Assembly: GCA_002698985.1 (NCBI GenBank)
Contig: PAAY01000004.1
Coordinates: 84,695-148,694, forward strand
DNA from: Saprospirales bacterium
GTDB lineage: Bacteria; Bacteroidota; Bacteroidia; Chitinophagales; Saprospiraceae
Reading direction: 5' to 3'
DNA: 64,000 nt
Shown: positions 53,713 to 64,000 of the stretch, piece by piece
Layout of the letters: each line of letters begins with the position of its first letter
Position numbering within the stretch: the stretch's first letter is position 1
Notes under the pieces: model-generated
Seen by the model: the letters and a program-made list of their open reading frames with translations, nothing else
The model's database searches: none
Told to the model about the DNA's origin: nothing
Position numbers and translations under genes: made by a program

Positions 53713-55269
53713 TTACTTGTCGAGAATGATCTTGCCCGATTGCAGGGATATGTCGTTTGCAATCAACTGATAATAGTAGATGCCGGAAGGGTTGGTACCT
53801 GTATCCCACCTAATGGACGAGACGTCTTCCGGCACGTCAAAGGCCCGCACTGTTCTTCCTGTCATATCCATGATTATAAGCCGCTTCCTACCATCATCCG
53901 AGGGATTCTGAAAAAAGAAATCCACATAGGTACTGGCCGGGTTGGGCCACACCCGAAGCTCCACCGCAGGCTGTACTTCCTCCACCGGAGTGATGCCGGA
54001 GCACAGCAGGGTGTCTATGCAGCCGTCTTTGGAAATCTTCAGCACCCAGCCCCAGGAGCGGACAGTGGGTGGATAGCAGTTGGTATTGGCGTAGCCGGCT
54101 GCGATGACGCTGCCACTGGGCAGCACGGCCACACCGCCGAGGTGGTTCTCCGAGCCGCAGACAGGGTGCCAGAAAGCCGTGTCGAGCCTTGACCACAGGC
54201 TGTCGCCGTCGGAGCTGAACTTGAATGTGAATCCTCCGAGATAATTTGGCTCATCAAATGGAGGTTGGGGCAATGGCGTTTCCCATTGACCTATGGCCAC
54301 CCAATTGCCCTCAGGGGTGGGCTTGAGGTCAACCACGGTATTGAATTTTAGGGTGGTTGTACCAATCTCCCGCTCCCATATTATGTCGTCTATGTCTTCG
54401 CCTGTTCTTACAACTTTTGCTTTTTTACCCCATTCATACTGGTTTAAAAGAATGAACGAACTTGTTCCATAGAGCCATCCATCTTGCATTCGATTCAAAC
54501 CCACAATGCCAGATTCCTCATTCTTTGAACTTTCACTTGATCCCAGCAAATTCCCCAAGCTGTCAACCTGAATCAGCCAGGATTTTACCCAAATATTGGA
54601 ATTGTTATAGGGCGGTGAACCTGGGTGAATTCCTTTGCTCGCCCCAATCGCAAAATGGTTATCGTCAATTTTTATCAGGCTGCCTATTATATCATTCACC
54701 CCCGGCTGCCCGTAGGTCTTCTCCCACAAAAAATTGCCCTGCTTGTCAACTTTCATGAGGAATACCTGGATATCTCCATTTTGGAGGGTCTTGTGCCCAG
54801 CAATCAAAAAGCCATCGGTTGTTTCTTGTATTTTACGAGGTTGGCGTTGTAAACTCGGATGAGGGTCGTATTTCCTGTAAAATTCCACTTCACCTTCGTG
54901 TGATAATTTTGCAAAGACGGCAAAATTTGTAAGCAATGCCCCGCCAGTCAAAGCATAGCCATTATCAGAAGTCTTAATCAAATCAAAATTTGGATTTGCA
55001 GCAAACTTGTCCCCATCTGGGTCAGGATAAAAAAGCTGATACAGTACATTACCGATGGTATCCAGTTTCACGAAGTGCAGCCCTTGCAAATAAGGAGGGT
55101 TGGATGGCGTGGCACTACCGTATAATACTATGGTGTCATTGTCCAATAAGATGTTTACGAAAATGTTTCCTGTTATTTCTGGTTCGAAGCCATACGTTTT
55201 ATTGAAACCCGACTGCCCCGTCGAGGTAATCGACGAAAGAAGCAGGGCGATGAAAATCCATTTCTTCAT
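53713..55269 (-). CDS. Secreted paralogue 2 with T9SS sorting domain
   Basis: A 518-residue protein starting at MKKWIFIALLLSSITSTGQ (ATG at 55269). The body is closely related to paralogue 3 (SGFNKTYGFE, LMKVDKQGNFLWEKTYGQPG), with repeated units ending in Gly-Asn/Asp. The pre-CTD segment is CIDTLLCSGITPVEEVQ. The sorting domain (WPNPASTYVDF, LIIMDMTGRTVRAF, ending GKIILDK) is a third type, not shared with paralogue 3. The signal peptide and CTD indicate T9SS secretion. Function unknown. A hairpin lies between this gene and paralogue 1. Confidence 0.87.
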   Translation of the reverse strand: MKKWIFIALLLSSITSTGQSGFNKTYGFEPEITGNIFVNILLDNDTIVLYGSATPSNPPYLQGLHFVKLDTIGNVLYQLFYPDPDGDKFAANPNFDLIKTSDNGYALTGGALLTNFAVFAKLSHEGEVEFYRKYDPHPSLQRQPRKIQETTDGFLIAGHKTLQNGDIQVFLMKVDKQGNFLWEKTYGQPGVNDIIGSLIKIDDNHFAIGASKGIHPGSPPYNNSNIWVKSWLIQVDSLGNLLGSSESSKNEESGIVGLNRMQDGWLYGTSSFILLNQYEWGKKAKVVRTGEDIDDIIWEREIGTTTLKFNTVVDLKPTPEGNWVAIGQWETPLPQPPFDEPNYLGGFTFKFSSDGDSLWSRLDTAFWHPVCGSENHLGGVAVLPSGSVIAAGYANTNCYPPTVRSWGWVLKISKDGCIDTLLCSGITPVEEVQPAVELRVWPNPASTYVDFFFQNPSDDGRKRLIIMDMTGRTVRAFDVPEDVSSIRWDTGTNPSGIYYYQLIANDISLQSGKIILDK

Positions 55270-55283
55270 GGCACGAAAACTTG

Positions 55284-55316
55284 GCCTCTCCGGCAACCGG
55301 CGGCTGCCGGAGAGGC
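55284..55316. repeat. 12-bp hairpin in spacer, duplicated copy A
   Basis: GCCTCTCCGGCA (55284-55295) pairs perfectly with TGCCGGAGAGGC (55305-55316). The same hairpin with one changed loop base recurs at 56908-56940, in the next spacer. It may work as a processing or termination element. Confidence 0.7.
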
Positions 55317-55327
55317 AGTTGGTGAAA

Positions 55328-56893
55328 TTATTTTGTAAGGAGGATTTTGCCCGTTTTCAGGGTCTTGCCGTTAGTTATCCACTGATAAAAATACACCCCC
55401 GGCAGCAGTTCCTCCGTATTCCACCTCAGGTTTGTTTCGCCTTCCGGAATCTCAAAGCTTTGCACTGGCCGCCCGGCCAGGTCCGTGATGAGCAGCTGCC
55501 TGTGCCGGCCGCCGGCGGGATTTTGAAAGAAGAAATCCACATGGGTGGTGGCTGGGTTGGGCCAGGCCTTTACCTCCACCGGGTGGGTCTGCACTTCCTT
55601 TACGGGCGTGATGCCGGAGCACAGCAGGGTGTCTATGCAGCCATCTTTGGAAATTTTCAGCACCCAGCCCCAGGAGCGGACAGTGGGTGGATAGCAGTTG
55701 GTATTGGCGTAGCCGGCTGCGATGATGCTGCCACTGGGCAATACCGCCACCCCGCCGAGATAGTTCTCCGAACCGCAGTCGGGGTGCCAAAAGGCCGTAT
55801 CGAGCCTTGCCCAAAGGCTGTCGCCGTCAGAGGTAAACTTGAAAGTGGAACCACCCAGATAATTCGGGCTTGTGGAAGGCGGTGGAGGAATGGGGGTGGC
55901 CCACTGCCCCACGGCAACCCAGTTGCCATCAGGGGTGGGTTTAATGTCAATCGTGGTATTTCCCGCACGAGTGGTGGCACTTATATATTTTTCCCAAACG
56001 ACATTGCTAATATCTACTCCCGTTCGGACAATTTTGGAGCGTGCACCCCATTCAAACTGGTTGAGAATTTTAAATTCAACTGCGGCGAAAAGCCAACCGT
56101 CCGGCATCTTTTTTAGGCCGCTCAAGCCCGCTTGTGTGTTGGCAGGGCTTTCTTGAGTCGAAATGATATTGCCGAGGCTGTCCACTTGGATTAACCAACC
56201 TTTAGACCATGTATCACTTGTACTGTAAGGCGGCTCGCCCAGCCCTTTTGACTTGGCAGCACCAATTGCAAAATGGTTGTCGCTAATCTTTACCAAACTG
56301 TTCATCACGTCCACCACCCCCGGCTGCCCATACGTCTTTTCCCACAGGAAATTGCCCTGCTTGTCAACTTTCATAAGGAATACTTGGATGTCATAGTTCT
56401 GAATGGATTTATGCCCGGATATTAGATAACCGTCTTCCACTTCAAGCACTTTGCGAGGCCGGTGTGTCAGGTCAGGGGCAGGGTCGTATTTTCTGTAAAA
56501 TTCAATTTCACCATTGAAGGATAGCTTTACAAGAATACCATAGCCGGAGTTTATGTTAGTACCTGTCAACATATATCCACTATCCAAGGTCTTGATGATT
56601 TCGAAATTCGGGCTTGCCGCATACTTGTCCATATCCGGGTCGGGGTAAAATTTTTGCAGTAGCACATTACCCAGTGTGTCCATCTTTACGAACAGGAGTG
56701 CCTGTTGGCCGGGAGGACCGACAGGTGGGAAACAGGTGCCGAAAAGCACAAGTGTGTCATTGTCCAGCAGTACATTGACAAAAGCGGAGCCGGTTATCTG
56801 TTCCTCCTCGAAACCATAAGTTTTGTTGAAACCCGGCTGCCCCGTCGAGGTAATCGACGAAATAAGCAGGGCGAAAAAAATCCATTTCTTCAT
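55328..56893 (-). CDS. Secreted paralogue 3 with T9SS sorting domain
   Basis: A 521-residue protein starting at MKKWIFFALLISSITSTGQ (ATG at 56893). The body pairs with paralogue 2 (PGFNKTYGFEEEQITG, LMKVDKQGNFLWEKTYGQPG). The pre-CTD is CIDTLLCSGITPVKEVQ. The sorting domain (WPNPATTHVDF, RQLLITDLAGRPVQSF, ending GKILLTK) is however nearly identical to that of paralogue 4, so body and CTD have different closest relatives. Secreted by T9SS; function unknown. Confidence 0.87.
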   Translation of the reverse strand: MKKWIFFALLISSITSTGQPGFNKTYGFEEEQITGSAFVNVLLDNDTLVLFGTCFPPVGPPGQQALLFVKMDTLGNVLLQKFYPDPDMDKYAASPNFEIIKTLDSGYMLTGTNINSGYGILVKLSFNGEIEFYRKYDPAPDLTHRPRKVLEVEDGYLISGHKSIQNYDIQVFLMKVDKQGNFLWEKTYGQPGVVDVMNSLVKISDNHFAIGAAKSKGLGEPPYSTSDTWSKGWLIQVDSLGNIISTQESPANTQAGLSGLKKMPDGWLFAAVEFKILNQFEWGARSKIVRTGVDISNVVWEKYISATTRAGNTTIDIKPTPDGNWVAVGQWATPIPPPPSTSPNYLGGSTFKFTSDGDSLWARLDTAFWHPDCGSENYLGGVAVLPSGSIIAAGYANTNCYPPTVRSWGWVLKISKDGCIDTLLCSGITPVKEVQTHPVEVKAWPNPATTHVDFFFQNPAGGRHRQLLITDLAGRPVQSFEIPEGETNLRWNTEELLPGVYFYQWITNGKTLKTGKILLTK

Positions 56894-56907
56894 GGCACGA
56901 AAACTTG

Positions 56908-56940
56908 GCCTCTCCGGCAACCGCCGGCTGCCGGAGAGGC
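56908..56940. repeat. 12-bp hairpin in spacer, duplicated copy B
   Basis: The same stem as at 55284-55316. The region around it (about 56889-57003) is a near-identical copy of 55265-55380, covering the start of one gene, the spacer and the 3' end of the next. Confidence 0.7.
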
Positions 56941-56951
56941 AGTTGGTGAAA

Positions 56952-58499
56952 TTATTTTGTAAGGAGGATTTTGCCCGTTTTCAGGGGCTTGCCGTTAGTT
57001 ATCCACCGATAAAAATACACCCCCGGCGGCAGTTCCTCCGTATTCCACCGGAGGCTTGTTTCGCCTTCCGGCAATGCAAAGCTCTGCACCGGCCGCCCGG
57101 CAAGGTCGGTGATGAGGAGCTGCCTGTGCCGGCCACCGGCGGGATTTTGAAAAAAGAAATCCACATGGGTGGTGGCTGGGTTGGGATAGACGTAGAACAG
57201 GGCTTTTTCTTTCACCTTCACTTCACCTACACCCGTCACCAGGCACGGCTCTTCCATGCACCCATGCCTGTCCACTTTAGTCACCCACGCCCACGATTTA
57301 TCTCCTACTCCAAATATAAATTCTTCAAAGCCGCCTGCCGCTACAATACTTCCAGAGGGCAGCACCGCCAAGCCGCCATATCGGTGGAATTTAGTATGAT
57401 TTGCCATTGGAACGGTATCACAGCGCACCCAAATGCTGTCACCTTCGCTACTTACTTTGTATAAGCAACCCGGAGTGTATTTGTGGTCGTTTGACCAAGC
57501 ATAAAATGGTTCCGGCAGTACCCATAGACCCGCTCCCACCCAATTGCCATCCGGGGTGGGTTTGAGGTCTATCATTTCATTCGAATCCCAATAGCTTTCA
57601 GCTACCTGCCGCTCCCAAAGGAGGTTGAACTGGCTGTCCCGTTTCACGAACTTTGGTGCAGCCCCCCAGTTGGATTGGTCAAAGGCTGCCAAGTGACGGG
57701 TGGCATAAATCCAGCCGCCGTCAGCAGTCCGGTGAAGCCCTATAATATTGCTCCCTTCACAGGGTTCACTTTGCCACTCCCATTTGATGCTCCCCAAACT
57801 GTCAATGGCAAAAATCCAATTTGACCCACATTTTAACAGGGAAGGCAAATTAACAAACTGGTCGGTCGCCTTCGAGCAGCCCAAAACGATGGTATTTTCG
57901 TCCTCCTGCCAGATGCTGCCTACATTTTCTCCTTTGGAATACTCTCCATACAACTGTTCCCACTCCACTTCGCCTGCATCATTGATTTTTGTTATCTGCA
58001 CATCATTTGAGCCATTTTGCAACTGGGCGATATTGCAAACCAAAAAACCGTTTCCAACTTCGATAATTTGTTGGGGCAAAAGGGTTAGGATATCAGGAGG
58101 CTCATAGTATTCCCTGAAAAATTCAATATCGCCATTCACATCCAACTTATAAATAAAGTAACTCTCCCTGTTGAAAACCTTGCCTGCCAAAAGGTAGCCC
58201 CCGTCCGATGTAGAGATAAAAGGATAGCCCTGATTAAAAGCAAACTGCCCATCCATCGTGTCAAGATGTAGCCGATAGTCCAGCATCACCCCGTTGGTAT
58301 CCATCTTCACGAACAAGGCGCCCCATTGGTCGGCTGTCAAATCCTTCGATGTGCCGGCGATGATTAAAGTATCTTCCTTTAACACCATATTGTGGAAATT
58401 GGCTGCGGAACCAAAATCAAACCACTTGGAAAAGCCGGGCTGCCCGGCTATCGCATTGAGCAAGGAAAAGTAAAATACTGTGATAAACAATAATCTCAT
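56952..58499 (-). CDS. Secreted paralogue 4 with T9SS sorting domain (chimeric)
   Basis: A 515-residue protein starting at MRLLFITVFYFSLLNAIAGQ (ATG at 58499; an ATG two codons upstream is also possible). The body pairs with paralogue 5 (PGFSKWFDFGSAANFHN, KCGSNWIFAIDSLGSIKWEW, GCMEEPCLVTGVGEVK), but from PNPA (residue 439) onwards the sequence switches to the paralogue 3 type of sorting domain (TTHVDFFFQNPAGG, ending GKILLTK). This is a clear body/CTD chimera. Secreted by T9SS; function unknown. Confidence 0.87.
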   Translation of the reverse strand: MRLLFITVFYFSLLNAIAGQPGFSKWFDFGSAANFHNMVLKEDTLIIAGTSKDLTADQWGALFVKMDTNGVMLDYRLHLDTMDGQFAFNQGYPFISTSDGGYLLAGKVFNRESYFIYKLDVNGDIEFFREYYEPPDILTLLPQQIIEVGNGFLVCNIAQLQNGSNDVQITKINDAGEVEWEQLYGEYSKGENVGSIWQEDENTIVLGCSKATDQFVNLPSLLKCGSNWIFAIDSLGSIKWEWQSEPCEGSNIIGLHRTADGGWIYATRHLAAFDQSNWGAAPKFVKRDSQFNLLWERQVAESYWDSNEMIDLKPTPDGNWVGAGLWVLPEPFYAWSNDHKYTPGCLYKVSSEGDSIWVRCDTVPMANHTKFHRYGGLAVLPSGSIVAAGGFEEFIFGVGDKSWAWVTKVDRHGCMEEPCLVTGVGEVKVKEKALFYVYPNPATTHVDFFFQNPAGGRHRQLLITDLAGRPVQSFALPEGETSLRWNTEELPPGVYFYRWITNGKPLKTGKILLTK

Positions 58500-58507
58500 G
58501 TCCATAA

Positions 58508-58551
58508 AAATTGATGCCCCGACACCTCACTTCAAGTACGGTGCCGGGGCA
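58508..58551 (-). terminator. Hairpin terminator after paralogue 5
   Basis: A 10-bp stem (58551-58542 with 58524-58515, one mismatch) followed on the minus strand by TCAATTTTTAT. It is nearly identical to the terminator at 60112-60155. Confidence 0.6.
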
Positions 58552-58558
58552 AAGTTTG

Positions 58559-60103
58559 TTATTTTTGAAGTACGACCCTGCCGCTCCATTCTTTCCCGCC
58601 ATTTTCCACAAAGCGGTAAAAATAAATGCCACCAGGTATGCCGGAGGTGTGCCAAATTGTTTTCACAACGCCCTCCTTAAATAGCTGCCGCCAAACTACT
58701 TTTCCCGTAATATCGGTCAGCAGGAGTGTCGCTGCGGTAGCTGTTTCGCCAATCCTGTCAAAAGTAACTTGATCCCGGGCGGGATTGGGATAGACTTGAA
58801 GAAAGGCTTTTTCTTTTGCCTTCACTTCTTCCACATTCGTCACCAGGCACGGCTCTTCCATGCAGCCATGCCTGTCCACTTTAGTCACCCATGCCCATGA
58901 TTTATCGCCTACTCCAAAAATAAATTCTTCGAAGCCGCCTGCTGCTACGATGCTCCCAGAAGGAAGAACCGCCATGCCACCATATCGGTGAGACCATGTA
59001 GGGTTATCCAATGCCACGGTATCACAACGCACCCACAGGCTGTCGCCCTGTTCATTAACTTTGTACAAACAACCGGGAGCATAGAAATAACCTGGCAGTA
59101 ATGAATTATATGGTTCCGGCAGTAGCCATAAACCCGCCCCCACCCAATTGCCATCTGGGGTGGGTTTTAGGTCTATCATTTCATTACTATCCCAATAGCT
59201 CTCCGCCACCTGCCGCTCCCAAAGGAGGTTGAACTGGCTGTCCCGTTTCACGAACTTCGGGGCAGCGCCATAGTTGGAAGGGTTGAAAACCGCCCATTCC
59301 CGTGTGGCATATATCCAGCCGCCGTCTGCGGTTCGGTGAAGCCCTTTAACATTGTCCCCTTCACAGGGTTCGCTCTGCCACTCCCATTTGATGCTCCCCA
59401 AACTGTCAATGGCAAAAATCCAATTTGACCCGCATTTTAACAGGGAAGGCAAACTGACAAACTGGTCGGTTGATTTCCAACAACCCAAAACGATGGTGTT
59501 TTCGTCTTCCTGCCATATGCTGCCAATCGATTCATCTATATCATACCCACCGTATGAGTTTTCCCAAATAATATCACCGTTAAAATCAATTTTAGTCACC
59601 CAAACATCCAATCTGAAGTTTTCTATCTGTTTAGTTGAAAATAGAAGAAACCCATCTGCAACCTCTAAAATGTCCCATAGAAAACTGGTTTTAATATTTG
59701 AAGTGTACGGGTACTCCCAAAATGCTTCTGCTACGCCCATTGAATCCCATATTATTAAGAAATCACTCTGTCTATTCAATAAGTCACCAGCTATTAAATA
59801 CCCACCTGAAGATGTACCAATTATTGGATAACCTTTGTGAAATGAGAGATGGCTGCCTAAAGAATCTGCGTATGTGTTAAATGAACTGATATTACCAAGT
59901 GTGTCCATTTTTAAAAACAATGCTTCGAGTTTCTCAGTTTCTTCATTCCAAATTGAACCGCAAATTATTAAGCTGTCTCCATCAAGTAAGATGTTGTGAA
60001 AAGTCGCTTCTGTACCAAAATCAAACCACTTGGAAAACCCCGGCTGCCCGGAGATGGAGTTATGCAGGAAAAGGTAAAATGCGATGATAAACAATAATCT
60101 CAT
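58559..60103 (-). CDS. Secreted paralogue 5 with T9SS sorting domain
   Basis: A 514-residue protein starting at MRLLFIIAFYLFLHNSISGQ (ATG at 60103). The body is the sister of paralogue 4 (PGFSKWFDFGTEATFHN, GSIWQEDENTIVLGCWKSTD). The sorting domain, from VYPNPARDQVTF to GRVVLQK, is instead close to the one on the adjacent protease (LLLTDITGKVVWRQLFKEG). T9SS secretion is expected. No catalytic motif is seen. Confidence 0.87.
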   Translation of the reverse strand: MRLLFIIAFYLFLHNSISGQPGFSKWFDFGTEATFHNILLDGDSLIICGSIWNEETEKLEALFLKMDTLGNISSFNTYADSLGSHLSFHKGYPIIGTSSGGYLIAGDLLNRQSDFLIIWDSMGVAEAFWEYPYTSNIKTSFLWDILEVADGFLLFSTKQIENFRLDVWVTKIDFNGDIIWENSYGGYDIDESIGSIWQEDENTIVLGCWKSTDQFVSLPSLLKCGSNWIFAIDSLGSIKWEWQSEPCEGDNVKGLHRTADGGWIYATREWAVFNPSNYGAAPKFVKRDSQFNLLWERQVAESYWDSNEMIDLKPTPDGNWVGAGLWLLPEPYNSLLPGYFYAPGCLYKVNEQGDSLWVRCDTVALDNPTWSHRYGGMAVLPSGSIVAAGGFEEFIFGVGDKSWAWVTKVDRHGCMEEPCLVTNVEEVKAKEKAFLQVYPNPARDQVTFDRIGETATAATLLLTDITGKVVWRQLFKEGVVKTIWHTSGIPGGIYFYRFVENGGKEWSGRVVLQK

Positions 60104-60111
60104 GGCTATAA

Positions 60112-60155
60112 AAATTGATGCCCCGGCATCGCATTTCAAGTACGGTGCCGGGGCA
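60112..60155 (-). terminator. Hairpin terminator after the secreted protease gene
   Basis: A perfect 10-bp stem TGCCCCGGCA (60155-60146) with TGCCGGGGCA (60128-60119), 17-nt loop, followed on the minus strand by TCAATTTTTAT. Confidence 0.65.
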
Positions 60156-60162
60156 ATGTTTA

Positions 60163-63753
<3,591 letters not shown>

Positions 63754-63931
63754 GGTATTGAAGTTTTAATGAAAAGATGAACGAATTTAGTTATTTGAAA
63801 GAAAAATTCCAAATCCTAAAGGCGTCGGAATTTTGTGCTTGATTTCAAATGCCAGAGTTAGAAAACTGTAGAGGAAAATGAGCTAGCCCTCACTCAACAT
63901 TTCAACAATTTCAACAATCTCAACACTTGCC
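63754..63931. other. Spacer upstream of the protease gene
   Basis: Apart from the promoter, these bases hold a run of TTTCAACAA-type simple repeats at about 63898-63925. No gene is supported. Confidence 0.4.
63782..63813 (-). promoter_or_regulatory. Promoter of the secreted protease gene
   Basis: On the minus strand TTTG (63813-63810), a 20-base spacer and TAAATTCG (63789-63782, one mismatch to TAnnTTTG). Transcription from about 63776 would give a leader of about 22 nt before the ATG at 63753. It may serve the first gene of the array only, as hairpins follow each gene. Confidence 0.6.
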
Positions 63932-64000
63932 TCACCTCACCACCTCCACCTCCCCGCTCATCCGTTGTGTGCTGCCGTCGTAATGCGAGCGGTATTCCAA
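63932..64000 (-). CDS. Possible 3' end of an unidentified gene
   Basis: The minus strand from base 64000 is open in one frame for 22 codons (LEYRSHYDGSTQRM, then SGEVEVVR) to a TGA at 63934-63932. The sequence looks protein-like and ends where the spacer's simple repeats begin. Too little is present to name a family. Confidence 0.35.
   Translation of the reverse strand: MEYRSHYDGSTQRMSGEVEVVR

Noticed and set aside
55100..56116. A 338-codon plus-strand frame across two array genes
   Set aside because: It crosses the spacer between paralogues 2 and 3 and only mirrors their reversed codons.

Overview
The window reads as chromosomal DNA from a Bacteroidota bacterium, most likely of the Saprospiria (Saprospiraceae or Haliscomenobacteraceae type). 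This rests on several type IX secretion (T9SS) C-terminal sorting domains, a TonB-dependent receptor paired with a DUF4249 lipoprotein, a DUF6089 outer-membrane protein, the futalosine menaquinone enzyme MqnC, and TAnnTTTG promoter boxes (sometimes with an upstream TTTG) ahead of many genes. The species assignment is inference; no marker gene such as rRNA is present.

Region 1 (1-13.8 kb): the 3' part of lpd; a DUF4249/TonB receptor pair; an M48 lipoprotein protease with an MthK-like K+ channel; a large PIG-L deacetylase; and an apparent operon rel - glycosyltransferase - TPR protein. Region 2 (14.0-18.1 kb) is proteostasis: tRNA-Leu, trigger factor, ClpP and ClpX. Region 3 (18.1-23.1 kb): an alkaline phosphatase lipoprotein, a four-gene operon (haem DUF3365, rhodanese, two YeeE/YedE half-transporters) preceded by a palindromic operator, purine nucleoside phosphorylase and a small membrane protein. 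Region 4 (23.2-32.4 kb): a BNR/sortilin-like propeller protein, recX, paaZ, an SH3 protein, dprA and a GMC oxidoreductase. Region 5 (32.4-39.4 kb): two Fic-domain genes (a RhuM-Doc fusion and a class II Fic) around mqnC and an acyl-CoA carboxylase beta subunit, then psuG and a DUF6089 protein. Region 6 (39.5-50.8 kb): mfd, a repeat-rich 0.9 kb gap without a clear gene, an ECF sigma factor with a four-base-overlapping membrane partner, a DUF2202 lipoprotein with a Gly-Asn-Pro tail, a 1.2 kilo-residue cytochrome/PA14/propeller/DUF1080 fusion, and a repeat-rich spacer before purD.

Region 7 (52.1-63.8 kb) is the most unusual part: five tandem paralogous secreted proteins of about 515 residues plus a 1196-residue secreted trypsin-like protease, all on the minus strand and all ending in T9SS sorting domains. 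The bodies fall into pairs but the C-terminal sorting domains follow a different grouping, with the switch at the conserved PNPA motif; the spacers are also duplicated. This looks like an array evolving by tandem duplication and module exchange. The protease gene carries a 7-bp tandem repeat near its start codon, so its 5' end could be prone to frameshifting.

No complete mobile element, rRNA operon or CRISPR array was seen. Most genes are housekeeping or typical of the phylum; the best candidates for something undescribed are the T9SS paralogue array, the structured intergenic region near 43.4-43.9 kb and the operator of the sulfur operon.
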